Shown: positions 14,280 to 24,650 of the stretch, in pieces
Numbering within the stretch: the stretch's first letter is position 1
How the letters are laid out: each line of letters opens with the position of its first letter
NCBI RefSeq assembly: GCF_050015995.1
Contig: NZ_JBNHEP010000107.1
Location: 62,001-126,000, forward strand
Reading direction: 5' to 3'
DNA from: Trichodesmium sp050015995
GTDB taxonomy: Bacteria > Cyanobacteriota > Cyanobacteriia > Cyanobacteriales > Microcoleaceae
Length of the DNA stretch: 64,000 nt
Notes under the pieces: generated by a model
Told to the model about the DNA's origin: nothing
Seen by the model: the letters and a program-made list of their open reading frames with translations, nothing else
The model's database searches: none
Made by a program: the position numbers and the translations under genes

Positions 14280-15905
14280 CTAAATCACAATCAACCCACT
14301 TTGAAGCTCCAACTCCGTCACCCCAAGCACAATAGCAATTAAATCTCCATCTACAAAAATTCCCGTACCTTCTCCCGTACCTACAGAAGCAGGTCCTAAA
14401 ACAATTCCATCACCACCAAATGCAATTATCCTATCATTTTCCAAATTATTCATATCGGTAATTATTGCATAGTCACTACTACCAGCAAAACTGTAAAAAG
14501 CAACATTGCTATTACCCAAAACAAAGGTATCAGTTCCCGCACTACCACTCAAAAAATCAATCTCATTTTCTCCAGACTCACGACCTGCACCAATAATAAA
14601 ATCGTTACCCAACCCCCCAATAATAGTATCATCGCTCAGGTCTCCACTGAGAGTATCATTCCCCTCTCCACCATCAATAAAATCATCATCCTTACCACCA
14701 AATATTAAATCGTCACCCTCTCCTCCACTCAACTCATCATTACCCAACTCTCCTAGGAGAAAATCTAAATCAAAACCACCATCAATTAGATCGTTACCTT
14801 TTCCTCCACGAATAGTATCGTTACCTGAGTTACCTTCCAGACGGTCATTATCTCTGTTGCCGAAAATAATATCATTCCCTTCATTGCCAAAAACACTGTC
14901 ATTAGCTTCATTACCCAAAATACTGTCGTTTCCTATCCCACCTTCTAGGCGATCGCTATCTTCATTACCAAAAATACTGTCATTACCGACATTTCCAAAA
15001 ATAGTATCGCTGCCAACATTACCACGGAGACTATCATCACCAACACCCCCATCTATTTCATCGCTACCTGTATTACCCCGGATAGTATCATTCCCTTCAC
15101 CACCACGGAGACTATCATTATCTTCATTTCCCAGAATACTATCATTACCACCTTGCCCATCAATAGTATCTATTCCAACATTGCCAAAAATAGTGTCATC
15201 ATCTATTCCCCCAACAATACTATCACTTCCCGAATTACCAAACAGACTATCATTAGCTGCTTGCCCATCAATAGTATCATTGCCACCAAGGCCAAAAATG
15301 GTATCACTATTAAGAGTACCTTGAATAAATTGAGGAGTATTATTACCAATAATTGAACCTGGAGGAAATTCACCTTCGGGGAGAAAAGGAGGCTGAGTCG
15401 GAATATTTACACCATCTATAATGCTAGAACTATTAACATCAATTCTGCCATTTTCTAAGGTGACAGAACCAGAAATTGTAATAGGTTGATTTGGCTGTAA
15501 ATCTAATGCTATGGCATTAAATTCATCTAATAAATTAATAAAGTATATTTGACCGTTAGAGTTGAGAATAAATTGATTATCATTAACTACAAAACCAACA
15601 GTTCCAGAGATAGTTTGTAGACCGACAATTGGTGGTGGTGGTCTTGTACCATCCGGATTAATTAGAATTGTATTAATTAGGTTAAGTCGGTTATCTTCTA
15701 TGTTGACAAAACCTGTTACTCTAACTAATTGACCAACCTGTAAACCTAAGATTGAAGTATTTAGTTCATCTATGAGGTCAACAAAAAAGTTTTGACCATT
15801 ATCTGCCGTCAGAATAAAAGTATCGTTACCAGTAATAGAAAATATTGTTCCTACTATTTCTGTTAATGTTAATTCTAACTGGGAGATGGTTCTGATGGTT
15901 ATCAT
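14280..15905 (-). CDS. RTX-repeat calcium-binding protein with two N-terminal OB-like repeats
   Basis: This 541-residue protein is probably secreted. Residues 10-75 and 100-165 are two copies of a small beta domain (GNDTFILTADNGQNFFVDL and NDNQFILNSNGQIYFINL, each followed by V.VTGxVxxENxRxxL), looking like OB-fold repeats. Residues 190-440 hold roughly two dozen RTX nonapeptides of the GGxGNDxL type, many in the variant GNxGNDSIxGN, which bind calcium in a beta-roll. The C-terminus has a short non-repeat domain typical of proteins exported by type I secretion. No signal peptide or enzymatic domain is visible. No transporter genes are adjacent. Confidence 0.88.
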   Translation of the reverse strand: MITIRTISQLELTLTEIVGTIFSITGNDTFILTADNGQNFFVDLIDELNTSILGLQVGQLVRVTGFVNIEDNRLNLINTILINPDGTRPPPPIVGLQTISGTVGFVVNDNQFILNSNGQIYFINLLDEFNAIALDLQPNQPITISGSVTLENGRIDVNSSSIIDGVNIPTQPPFLPEGEFPPGSIIGNNTPQFIQGTLNSDTIFGLGGNDTIDGQAANDSLFGNSGSDSIVGGIDDDTIFGNVGIDTIDGQGGNDSILGNEDNDSLRGGEGNDTIRGNTGSDEIDGGVGDDSLRGNVGSDTIFGNVGNDSIFGNEDSDRLEGGIGNDSILGNEANDSVFGNEGNDIIFGNRDNDRLEGNSGNDTIRGGKGNDLIDGGFDLDFLLGELGNDELSGGEGDDLIFGGKDDDFIDGGEGNDTLSGDLSDDTIIGGLGNDFIIGAGRESGENEIDFLSGSAGTDTFVLGNSNVAFYSFAGSSDYAIITDMNNLENDRIIAFGGDGIVLGPASVGTGEGTGIFVDGDLIAIVLGVTELELQSGLIVI

Positions 15906-15941
15906 AATTGATTATTTGAGTTCATTCTCTTCTGAAACTTT

Positions 15942-15970
15942 TGTAGGGAAGTTCCATGGAACCTCCCTAC
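15942..15970. repeat. GTAGGGA-GTTCCATGGAAC hairpin
   Basis: TGTAGGGAAGTTCCATGGAAC followed by CTCCCTAC is almost fully self-complementary. A related copy is at 38643-38672. It lies just upstream of the RTX gene start on the other strand. Confidence 0.75.
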
Positions 15971-17629
15971 TATTTTTATTGAGATATATAGCCTTCCTAA
16001 GTCATATGTAAAAAAGGGTAGAGATGGTATATTTATCCATTATTTGATTCCCAAAGTTTATGAAACTACAGGTTCAATAATTAATAATTAACAATTAATA
16101 ATTAATAATTACCTCTTCTTAAAAAAAAGAGGATTGGTTAAAAGGAAAATTTTTTCTCCTTGAAAGAAGAGGCTTTAAACCTGATTTTTTCGGTAATTTT
16201 ATGAAATTTAGGATTGCTATATTTTGTATGTAGACGTAAAACAAAAGCGAAATGTTTCATCAACTATCAAATATAGATAAGTAGATTATCCTGAAAATGT
16301 TTTTGGTGAGGGGAGGTAAGAATAAAAAATTTTTTTTGAGGTTTAAGAGTATTATTCAAAAACTTCTTTCCTTGAGCATAACTTCCTTATGCCTCTTGTC
16401 TTATAAGAAGGATAAATTTTAACGCCGACTCAGTTATTAATTAATAATTTTTCAGGCACAAACTATCATTATTAAAACATTAGATATGGTGAGTTGGATT
16501 AAGTAAAAAAACTATAATTATTTTTGGGTGATTCTACAGTTTAACCCAACCTAAAGGGCGTAGTTGCGTGGCACAGCTAAAAGTGTGCATTAATGTAGTG
16601 CCGTGTCAAGACTAAAATTGTGGTTTAGGAGCAAGCAACCTAGAAGACCTCTCCCTCAACCCCTCTCCTGCTTTTGAGAGGGGAGAAATCCCCCCCTTCC
16701 CTTGCAGGGAAGGGGGTTCGGGGGTTAGTTTTTTTTTACCCACATTTTCAAGCTTGACACGACAGTAGTGGACTGACACACCTAAAATAGTGCATTAGCT
16801 TTTTTCGTCTCGCACCCCATAACCCCATCTCCCCATCACCCCATCCCCCCATTTTCTAATGCACAAAATTAGCTGTGTCAGTTTAGTAGTGGACCGTTTC
16901 AGCTAAAATAGTGCGTTAGATTTGTCATTGCGAACGACAGTGAAGCAATCTCCAGACACTTTTCTATTGCAACATTTAAGATGAAACAGTCCAGTAGGGT
17001 GCGTTAGACAGCTAAAATCTAAGATTTGACAGAAATTTAACAATCTGTCGTAAGACACCATTTTAGATGTTCAGGTCTAGTAGTAGACTGACACACCTAA
17101 AACTGTGGAATAGATTTTTGTTTCTAGGTGTCTTTTTCTCCCTACCCTCCCCACCCTTCCCACACTTCCCACACTCCCCATCTAACGCACCATTTAAGGT
17201 GTGGAGCGTCCAGTAGTGGCGTGACACGCTTCAAATCTTGCAATAGTAGGGGCGAGTTCCGTGTCAAATTAATGAGGTTCAAGCATATTCAAATGAACCC
17301 AACCCCAAGGATATAATGCACCGTTTTAGATGTGTTCGTTTACTACAATATTAAGTAGATGAAAAAAATTATTTGTGTATCTACTAATCGGCTATAATCA
17401 CAATTCTCTCTTGCTTATATTCTCCAAATATTCAATTAATTCTGTCGAGCTACTGATAATATCAATGTCATAAAATATGGCTACATTCTTGAATTATATG
17501 AAGTCCGGTTATACAGTTATCCTATTTGCTACTTCCCATCAATATAGACCTTACTCGATATACTCTTAAATAATTTCCTTGCTTAAATTATACCTTTTTT
17601 TCTAACTTATGACTTATGACTTCTTCTCC
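15971..17629. repeat. 1.66-kb gene-free region made of dispersed repeats
   Basis: I see no gene. Recognisable pieces are an R1-type repeat (16080-16198), a CTCTCCCTCAACCCC element with partner (16644-16735), at least five CAGTAGTGGACTGACACACC / TAGTGCATTAG elements between 16762 and 17340, a GAAGCAATC half-site (16926-16960), and ACCCCATC-type runs (16805-16853). The rest (16205-16640, 17340-17629) is AT-rich without reading frames. Confidence 0.75.
16080..16198 (+). repeat. R1 dispersed repeat, copy a
   Basis: About 120 bases: AATTAATAATTACCTCTTC with a hairpin partner GAAGAGG, then GGATTGGTTAAAAGGAAAAT, a TTTCTCC tract, then AAGAGGCTTTAAACC and TTCGGTAA. Copies b and c are at 19577-19832 and 27603-27722. 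The conserved parts include two paired CTC/GAG stems, as in a structured RNA or a MITE. Confidence 0.75.
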
Positions 17630-18847
17630 CTACTCCCCTACTACTGATTCGACTGACTGAGGAAAAGCATCAGGTTTAACTAAAATTTTGGCAATTTTTC
17701 GATTACGAATTACTTCTACTGCTAAACTCTCCCCAACTAAACTTTTTTCTACTTCTTGTTGAACTTCTATTGGACTTTTAACTGCTACTCCTCCTACTTT
17801 TTGAATCACATCTCCTTGACGTAAACCAGCTTTTTCTGCGGGAGAATTTTCTATAACTCGCGTAATTACTACACCTTGATTATCCTTAATTTTAGTCTCC
17901 AATTGTCTATTGATTTCATCCTTTACTTCCGGAGTTAAATCAACCATTGAAATACCTAAAAATGGATGTTCTACTTTCCCATACAGAAATAATTCATCAG
18001 CAATTCTTTTTGCCGTTTCTATCGGAATAGCAAACCCTAATCCCTGAGCATCCGCTCTAATAGCTGTATTAATACCAATTACTTCACCTCGATCGTTCAA
18101 AAGTGGCCCGCCGGAGTTGCCAGGATTAATTGCAGCATCTGTCTGAATAAAGCGAACTCGTTTGTCTGGAATACCTACTTGGGAACTGGTACGACCAATA
18201 GCACTAATAATTCCCACTGTGACAGTATTGTCTAAACCCAGAGGATTACCAATAGCGATCGCCCATTGTCCCGGAATTAATTGTTCTAATTTGCCCATAG
18301 ACACCTCTGGCAAATCTGTGGCCTCGATTTTAATTATCGCTACATCAGTCAGTGAGTCTACACCTTTAACCACACCCTCAAAAACTCGGCCATCTTTTAG
18401 TGTCACCTTAACGGTATCTGCTCCATCAACAACATGAGCATTTGTAATTAAGCGACCATCAGCACTAAGAATCACCCCAGACCCAGTACCACGCTTAGTT
18501 CTTTCTTCTGGAACAGGCAAATTTTCGCCAAAGAAACGTTTTAATAGAGGATTTTTTAAAGCTTCTGGAACTTGATTTGTTAACTTTTTAGCTGCATCAA
18601 TACGGACTACTGCTGGACCTACTTTTTCCACTGCTTCAGCAATAAAATTATGGTTAGTGGAGGAAACTAGACCATTTCCAGAAGTTGCAGCAGATGGCCG
18701 ATCTGTTTGCTGCTCGACGACAGGTATTGCATCAGGGTCTATAACCAATTTTTTAGCTTCGATATAATGATGACCCAACCATCCTGTCCCACCACCAATA
18801 GACAATAGAGAAAAATACAGGGTTAATTGTTTGAAGGATAAAGTCAT
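17630..18847 (-). CDS. HtrA/Deg serine protease (HhoA/HhoB/HtrA family)
   Basis: This 405-residue periplasmic or lumenal protease has an N-terminal hydrophobic anchor/signal (residues 8-25), a trypsin-like domain and one PDZ domain (about 290-385), the standard cyanobacterial length. The catalytic triad is visible: His in 'LITNAHVVDGAD', Asp in 'DSLTDVAIIK', and Ser in 'NPGNSGGPLL'. PDZ landmarks include 'PAEKAGLRQGDVIQKVGG'. It degrades or refolds damaged exported proteins under stress. Which of the three paralogues it represents cannot be told from sequence alone. The upstream region is gene-free for 1.3 kb. Confidence 0.93.
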   Translation of the reverse strand: MTLSFKQLTLYFSLLSIGGGTGWLGHHYIEAKKLVIDPDAIPVVEQQTDRPSAATSGNGLVSSTNHNFIAEAVEKVGPAVVRIDAAKKLTNQVPEALKNPLLKRFFGENLPVPEERTKRGTGSGVILSADGRLITNAHVVDGADTVKVTLKDGRVFEGVVKGVDSLTDVAIIKIEATDLPEVSMGKLEQLIPGQWAIAIGNPLGLDNTVTVGIISAIGRTSSQVGIPDKRVRFIQTDAAINPGNSGGPLLNDRGEVIGINTAIRADAQGLGFAIPIETAKRIADELFLYGKVEHPFLGISMVDLTPEVKDEINRQLETKIKDNQGVVITRVIENSPAEKAGLRQGDVIQKVGGVAVKSPIEVQQEVEKSLVGESLAVEVIRNRKIAKILVKPDAFPQSVESVVGE

Positions 18848-20135
18848 TTGTTTTTCCGCTAGATAATCCTATTTTTAAATATTTGGATAGGAGGGAAGGG
18901 GGCGGATATTACCACATTCCCATTAACAAAAACAATTTACTTGTTTATTTATTTAGTCAGTTGAGCACTGTAGATGAAGACTAACAATAAAAAAAATCAT
19001 TAATAGTCCTACTTTAAATTAGATTTAAAGTTAATGAGAGTTTGGCTCAACTGCCATTGTTTAGGTTGACTGGAAGTTCCCAGTGATTTTTATATTAATA
19101 TCATTATACTTCTACATAATCAGGTACGTACTTTCTGGCAAATATCAATAAGATTTACTATTTTACCTAAAAAAATAACGACATAAATGTTGAGTCTATA
19201 TCTGAAATTACCATGATTCATCAGTAATTCACCCCTAAATTGGCTTTTCATGGACTTAAGATTTTTTAATATTGATTAATTCTCAGTAATATCATGTCTC
19301 TTTTGAATACCCACAATAAAAAATTGAGGGAACAGGGAACACTTAACTGGGAACAGGGAATAGGGATAAATTTATCAGAGAAAAGATTTTTATTATGGCT
19401 AATTAATGAGACTTGATATAAAAAGATAAATCGATTTTAATTTTATACTAAAAATTGGCGATGAACTTGTTTGAGTATGGAAGAGAAAGATATATCTCCA
19501 ATAGACATCTCTGAACAAGATATATATTTTTTGTAATAGTAGGGAATACTTAACTGGGAATAGGGAACAGTTCATTAATGAATAATGGATAATGGATAAT
19601 TGATAATTACCTCGGGTTTTAACCGAGAGGATTGAATTATCGGAAATATTATTTCTTTTCTCTTGGTCGATTGGATATGGCGTTAACGAAGTGGCTCTGC
19701 AAGAGCGGGAAACCTCGCCATCCCATCCTGACGCAATGCTCCGCAAACGACCGCTTTTTCTCCTTGCTGATGAGAGGCTTTAAACCATAATTATTTAATT
19801 ATTAATTATTAACAATTAATAATTCGGTAAGATATTTTCAGGAAAAAGGTACGGAAAATGATGAGTATTCCGAACTTTTACAACTCTAGCTTATGCTAAA
19901 TCAAGGGTAAGTTTATTTTCTGGAGATATTTAATAATCTAATAATATTGTTTCTGAATAATTAGTAATCAAAAAAAAATTATATTTTCTACTCTCTTGTA
20001 CTTTATTTCTCCTCTCTATTCCCTCTTCCCGATCGCGATTTATTTATCAGGATTCAACCAGACATGAGATAATATATTATCTAGTGTTATTATTTGAGTT
20101 ATATTAAATAAAATAAGTAGAGTTAATCTTAGATT
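18848..20135. other. 1.29-kb gene-free region
   Basis: It contains the 5' regions of two divergent genes (the protease and the ABC permease), an R3-tail copy (19316-19425; AAAAATTGAGGGAACAGGG and GATTTTTATTATGGCTAATT), and an R1 repeat (19577-19832) with a nested GC-rich palindrome. The remainder is AT-rich. No credible gene. Confidence 0.75.
19577..19832 (+). repeat. R1 dispersed repeat, copy b, with nested GC-rich insert
   Basis: It follows the R1 order (AATTGATAATTACCTC, GAGAGGATTGAATTA, TTTCTC, GAGAGGCTTTAAACC, AATTCGGTAA) but is interrupted at about 19663-19757 by roughly 95 bases of GC-rich sequence containing GAAGTGGCTCTGCAAGAGC and GCAATGCTCCGC. Similar GCTCCGC-rich inserts are seen at 28900 and 49025. 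Confidence 0.7.
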
Positions 20136-20993
20136 ATGCCGAGTGCTATTACCAAAAATCAGAAACAACAATTAACACAAATAAAATCAGAACATCAAAT
20201 CCTGAATAAAATCTTTTCTATTGATATAATTGCTCCCATAATCTTAGGGATTATTGTATTACTCACATGGGAAATTTCGGTACGAGTAATGAATATTCCT
20301 CCCTATTTATTGCCAGGACCGATATTAGTAGTCAAGACAATGATTGAGGAATGGAATTCATTATTTACTTCTTTGCTAATTACTATCAAAATTACAGTTG
20401 TTGCTTTGGCTGTAGCAGTTTTTTCTGGGGTATTGATTTCTATGTTATTTGCTCAGAATAAATTGATTGAAAGAAGTTTATTTCCTTATGCGGTAATTTT
20501 GCAGACTACTCCTATTGTTGCTATTGCTCCTTTGATTATTATTTGGCTTAGAGATAATACTTTTGCCGCATTAATTCTTTGTGCTTGGATTGTAGCATTT
20601 TTTCCAATTATTTCTAATACAACTTTGGGATTAAATAGTGTTGATAAAAATTTGAGCGATATGTTTAAATTGTATGGAGCTTCTCGTTGGCAAACTCTAA
20701 TTTATTTGAGATTTCCTAGTGCTTTACCTTATTTTTTAGGGGGCTTAAGAATTAGTGGTGGTTTAGCATTAATTGGTGCGGTAGTCGCTGAGTTTGTTGC
20801 AGGTACTGGAGGCGCTCGTTCTGGCATTGCTTATCAGATTTTAATGTCTAGTTATAATTTGCAAATTCCGAGAATGTTTGCTGCTTTATTTTTGACAACT
20901 GGTTTAGGAATAGCTATTTTTGTGTTGTTTACATTTTTGTCAGATTTTCTGTTAAAAGATTGGCATGAAAGTGCTGTGAAGAAAGATGGTTAA
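20136..20993 (+). CDS. ABC transporter permease (SsuC/TauC/ThiX type), orphan
   Basis: This 285-residue inner-membrane permease of the BPD_transp_1 family has about six helices. The cytoplasmic EAA loop is clear: 'KLYGASRWQTLIYLRFPSAL' followed by 'PYFLGGLRISGGLALIGAVV'. The subfamily transports sulfonates, nitrate-like anions, or thiamin/riboflavin precursors, and sequence alone does not decide. No ATPase or binding-protein gene adjoins it, so its partners must be elsewhere. The start is the ATG at 20136; a clear ribosome binding site is not seen. Confidence 0.88.
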   Translation: MPSAITKNQKQQLTQIKSEHQILNKIFSIDIIAPIILGIIVLLTWEISVRVMNIPPYLLPGPILVVKTMIEEWNSLFTSLLITIKITVVALAVAVFSGVLISMLFAQNKLIERSLFPYAVILQTTPIVAIAPLIIIWLRDNTFAALILCAWIVAFFPIISNTTLGLNSVDKNLSDMFKLYGASRWQTLIYLRFPSALPYFLGGLRISGGLALIGAVVAEFVAGTGGARSGIAYQILMSSYNLQIPRMFAALFLTTGLGIAIFVLFTFLSDFLLKDWHESAVKKDG

Positions 20994-21567
20994 AATCAAA
21001 GTATAAGGATTAACTGATAACTAACAATTACAGCGCTTTCCGTTGTTATAAGGTACACCCATCCCGTGCAAGATGTCCGCACTACAATATTTTTATCATT
21101 GACCCCATACATCATTTCTCCGAAATTTGCTGTATATCTACTCAGCAATCGTTTTTTTCTAAAAATCAAAACTTATTTTATCTGTTCTATCCATACCTAC
21201 TTGACTGTTTCATCTTAAATCTTGCAATAGATGTAGGTTGGGTTGAGAGACGAAACCCAACAACAATCTTTCTCCCCTACTCCCTAATACACTATTTTAG
21301 CTAAAACAGTCGATTACTGGCGCGTCAAGCTTGAAAATGTGGGTTAAAAAACCTAACCCCCCAACCCCCTTCCTATCCCCTCTCCTTGCAGGAGAGAGGT
21401 TGGGGGAGAGGTCTTCTAGCTAAATTCACTATTTTCCTATTTTTTTAATTAAATAAAAGGTCATATATTTAGTATACAATCAAATCAAATTAAACATTGA
21501 TTAATTATTTTCTATCTCAACAATTTGCCTCACCTATTCTACTTCTAATTCCAAAGCTGTAACAATA
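20994..21567. repeat. Gene-free region with R3 and other dispersed repeats
   Basis: It holds an R3 element (21028-21105; CAGCGCTTTCCGTTGTTATA, GGTACACCC, GCAAGATG, CCGCACTACAA), a GTAGGTTGGGTTGAG half (21233-21262), and a CCTAACCCCCCAACCCCCTTCC / GGTTGGGGGAGAGG hairpin at 21340-21412. No gene. Confidence 0.75.
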
Positions 21568-24558
21568 TTATTTATTAGGAGTTGGAAAATCGTCAAAAAA
21601 TTTTTTGTAGAAGTTTTCAACATTTTGTTTATTATAGTCAGGATATCTCTTTAACGCTTCATAAGCAATTGGATGGCGAGTTATTTGATATATCTTGCGT
21701 AAAGCAGGTTCAACTTCTTCTCGAACACTACTAATTGGATCATTACGCCACTTGTCAATTAAAATATCAATAACTGGTTTTGGATCGATATCTTTATTTT
21801 TTTCTGAAAGTTTTGATTGTAAGTTTCCTAATGCTCTAATAATATACTCCCGTGCTATCCAATCTCCACGTTCTATTTTTTTAAGTTTACCAAGTAGAAA
21901 TTTTAGAGCTTGTAAATTACCTATCTTACCTAGTGCATCAGCAGCAGCAGCAACTATATTTGGATTTTCATTTTCTAGCACTTTTATCAAAGTGTTATTT
22001 GCATCATCGATAAGTTCTGTATTTTGGCAACTACCAAGAACTTCAGCAGCTTCAATTAATAGATCGACTACTTCATCACTGAAATTACTATCATTACTAT
22101 GATGTTTTAAAATTTCTATAGAGCTTTCCATATCTATTTCCAACTTTTGTAATCGATCTGGATGCATTAGTTTCAGGTAGCGCTGCGCTTGTTTTCCTGG
22201 CAAATTATCTAGATCGGCTATTTTTTCTAAAGCTTGAGAAGCTGCTTCGCGTACCTGCTTAATAACATCTTGACGATTTGCTTGATTGAGAGCATCTACA
22301 ATATCCGTAGTCGGTGCTAATCTTCCTAGAGTTATTGCTGCTTCTTGTCGCAGATAGCGATCGCTACTCTTGTTATTAAAATCTAGAGCTTTAATCAACT
22401 CTGGCACTGCTCCATTGGCGGTTGGGGAACCTTGTTCTCCCAATTCTCTTGCAACAGCAGCTCTAATATCTAGATCGTTGCTCTGACTCAAGAACTCTGT
22501 AAGTAACTCTGTTGCTTTCATTTTATCCAAGGGAACTTTTGGTAAACGTTTGGAGAGTATTTCACTGTAAAATCTACTAATTTCCCGATCGTTTTCACGT
22601 CTCCAGGTTCGGTCAACTTGGATAACCTCTGGAGGTGGAGAAGGCAAATTTAGTTGGTCTTTAACTTTATGGTAAATTTTTCCCAGCGATTCTTTTGCTG
22701 CATCTCGTACTTGACTAATTTCATCCTTACGAAGAGTTTGAATTATTGGTTCAACTGTCTGCAATAAAATTTCTTGAGTGATATTTGCCTCAATTATTTT
22801 TCCTAAAGCATCTACAGCAGCTTCTCGAACATAACGATCTGGATGTTTACTTTTTAATGGATAGAGAAAATCAGCCAACTTTTGGACTAGGACTCCAGGA
22901 TCGTCGCGGATTAATAATTCAATTTCCTTCCATTTTCTTTGACTCAGTAATTCCTCCAAATTTTCCAGATCGTTAGGCAAACCCCTATTTCCTTCCAACT
23001 GTTGTAAAATCTCAGTCTTCAAGCGAGCAAACGAACGAAGTTGAGGATCTGGAGACCATACAAGAAGAGCTTTAAACTCCCGCGAAGATAAACCCCTACG
23101 TTGAGCGAGGAACTCAGAAATTTTTTCTATAACCAAAAGAGTCTGACTTTTAGGTACAGACTGTAGCAACAACTCCCGTACTCCACCATAAAATTCATAA
23201 ATATAGTCTGCTTCTATTTTTTCTGATGACACCCGTTTGAACAACCTACTCATAAAAACTTCTGCCACATGAACCTGGTTAGACTGTGGCAACATCGTCT
23301 GCTGAATTAAATTAACTATAGGAAAACTGACTGGTGCACCTGCTATTAATCCTGCTAACCGACGTGCTAACTTGGAGGCAGTAGCACGAAAGCGACTTAC
23401 TCTTCCCTCTGGAGTTATGCTTTCTTCGAGTAGTTTAAAGGCAGAAGGTTCAGAATCTACTAAACTAGGAGAAAATATAAATCCGGCAGTCGTGTTACTG
23501 CTAAAACCTGCTATGACGCTAGACCAGGTAGCAAGAGATTGAGCTTCGAGAGTAATAACTGGAACTTTGATCGTATCTTTTAACTCTTCCTCTTCTAGTT
23601 CATCATCAAGTTGCACTTCTGCTTTAAGTTGAGAATTAAAAGCTCCAGGAGTCAAAGCTCTTAATTGAACGGGAATGTCTTGATTTAAAGCAGTACGATG
23701 CCACAGTCTTTCTGGAAATAATTGTAGAATTGTAAGTATACCTTGACTCCCCCACAAACGTATTAGGGGATAGATGGAACCATCTCGCCAGACACTAGAA
23801 ACACAGTCACTCACCAGTAATATCAAACGTTGTCCTCGTGGATCGATAATTTCTTTGGGGTTACGGGGGCGTTGTTGTTTATTTTTATTAATATTAGGAA
23901 ATAGTCGCGCTTTCTTGCCATTCATTTCTAGACGCCACACTCGCACATCCCGAAACGCTCCATGATACTCCAAAAATTCCTGGAGTTCGCGAATAGTTTG
24001 TTTCCAAATAATTGTAGAATCACTTTGTTCAATGACTAACCCTAATTCTAGCCATTTTTGCGGTGCTGGTTTGAGAACAGGTAACCAAATGTTTTCATCG
24101 ACAATACGTTTAACTGTAGCAGTTTCATTCAGTACCTGTTCTGTATAAGAAGGAATTTTCTGCATCAAAGGGCGAATTGCTCTAGCTAAGGCCAAAGTAT
24201 TTCTCAAAGCAGGAGCAGCAGGAACTTTAATCGGTGTGTCAGTGATGCTTGCTGTAGACGAAGAGGGGGTAGAACTATAAGGGTATACTTCAGCAGTTTC
24301 TTCTGCTCTTGCGTCAGAAGGAGAAGTTTCTGAAGATGATTTTTTAGGTAAAGGTGCTTCTTCTTTTTGGGCTTTAGTAGGTGTAGATATCTGTTGTTGC
24401 TCTGTCTCCCCCATTTGAACTGCCAACCAAATAATTTCTGCCAACTCTAAACCAGTTAAGTCAGACTTAACTTTTTGGAGAATATTTAGCAAACGTTGTA
24501 GTTTTGATTCTGGAAAGTCTATTGTACTCTCAGGAAGAGAATCATAATTTTGTGTCAT
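21568..24558 (-). CDS. SAV_2336-type vWA-like protein fused to HEAT repeats (conflict-system component)
   Basis: This 996-residue protein has three parts. Residues 1-115 are a helical start and a Ser/Pro/Thr-rich linker. Residues about 115-420 match the SAV_2336 N-terminal domain family, a divergent vWA-like module (ALARAIRPLMQKI, WLELGLVIEQSDSTIIW, 'RGQRLILLVSDCVSSVWRDG'). Residues about 560-990 are HEAT-like helical repeats (REAAVDALGKI, RDAAKESLGKI, VAAAADALGKIG, AREYIIRALGNL). In the known vWA-MoxR-VMAP systems this kind of protein is the third member beside a MoxR ATPase and a protease-VMAP protein, exactly its neighbours here. The HEAT array probably provides the recognition or scaffold surface. 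It lies 92 bases downstream of the MoxR gene in the same operon. Confidence 0.85.
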   Translation of the reverse strand: MTQNYDSLPESTIDFPESKLQRLLNILQKVKSDLTGLELAEIIWLAVQMGETEQQQISTPTKAQKEEAPLPKKSSSETSPSDARAEETAEVYPYSSTPSSSTASITDTPIKVPAAPALRNTLALARAIRPLMQKIPSYTEQVLNETATVKRIVDENIWLPVLKPAPQKWLELGLVIEQSDSTIIWKQTIRELQEFLEYHGAFRDVRVWRLEMNGKKARLFPNINKNKQQRPRNPKEIIDPRGQRLILLVSDCVSSVWRDGSIYPLIRLWGSQGILTILQLFPERLWHRTALNQDIPVQLRALTPGAFNSQLKAEVQLDDELEEEELKDTIKVPVITLEAQSLATWSSVIAGFSSNTTAGFIFSPSLVDSEPSAFKLLEESITPEGRVSRFRATASKLARRLAGLIAGAPVSFPIVNLIQQTMLPQSNQVHVAEVFMSRLFKRVSSEKIEADYIYEFYGGVRELLLQSVPKSQTLLVIEKISEFLAQRRGLSSREFKALLVWSPDPQLRSFARLKTEILQQLEGNRGLPNDLENLEELLSQRKWKEIELLIRDDPGVLVQKLADFLYPLKSKHPDRYVREAAVDALGKIIEANITQEILLQTVEPIIQTLRKDEISQVRDAAKESLGKIYHKVKDQLNLPSPPPEVIQVDRTWRRENDREISRFYSEILSKRLPKVPLDKMKATELLTEFLSQSNDLDIRAAVARELGEQGSPTANGAVPELIKALDFNNKSSDRYLRQEAAITLGRLAPTTDIVDALNQANRQDVIKQVREAASQALEKIADLDNLPGKQAQRYLKLMHPDRLQKLEIDMESSIEILKHHSNDSNFSDEVVDLLIEAAEVLGSCQNTELIDDANNTLIKVLENENPNIVAAAADALGKIGNLQALKFLLGKLKKIERGDWIAREYIIRALGNLQSKLSEKNKDIDPKPVIDILIDKWRNDPISSVREEVEPALRKIYQITRHPIAYEALKRYPDYNKQNVENFYKKFFDDFPTPNK

Positions 24559-24650
24559 ATAGCACTACGTTAATTAGTTAGGACATTGATAAATGCTTAA
24601 ACTCACTCAGGAATTACTTCAGAATTCAGAATTCTAAATTGCGCGTAGCA

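Noticed and set aside
14506..15324. Long plus-strand open frame antisense to the RTX gene
   Set aside because: It is a by-product of the repetitive RTX codons, giving a Ser/Pro-rich nonsense translation; the minus strand clearly encodes RTX repeats.
17128..17316. 62-residue frame in the repeat block
   Set aside because: It consists of CCCACACTTCCC-type repeats, not coding sequence.
19399..19746. 115-residue minus-strand frame
   Set aside because: It runs through the R1 repeat and its GC-rich insert and has no protein signature.
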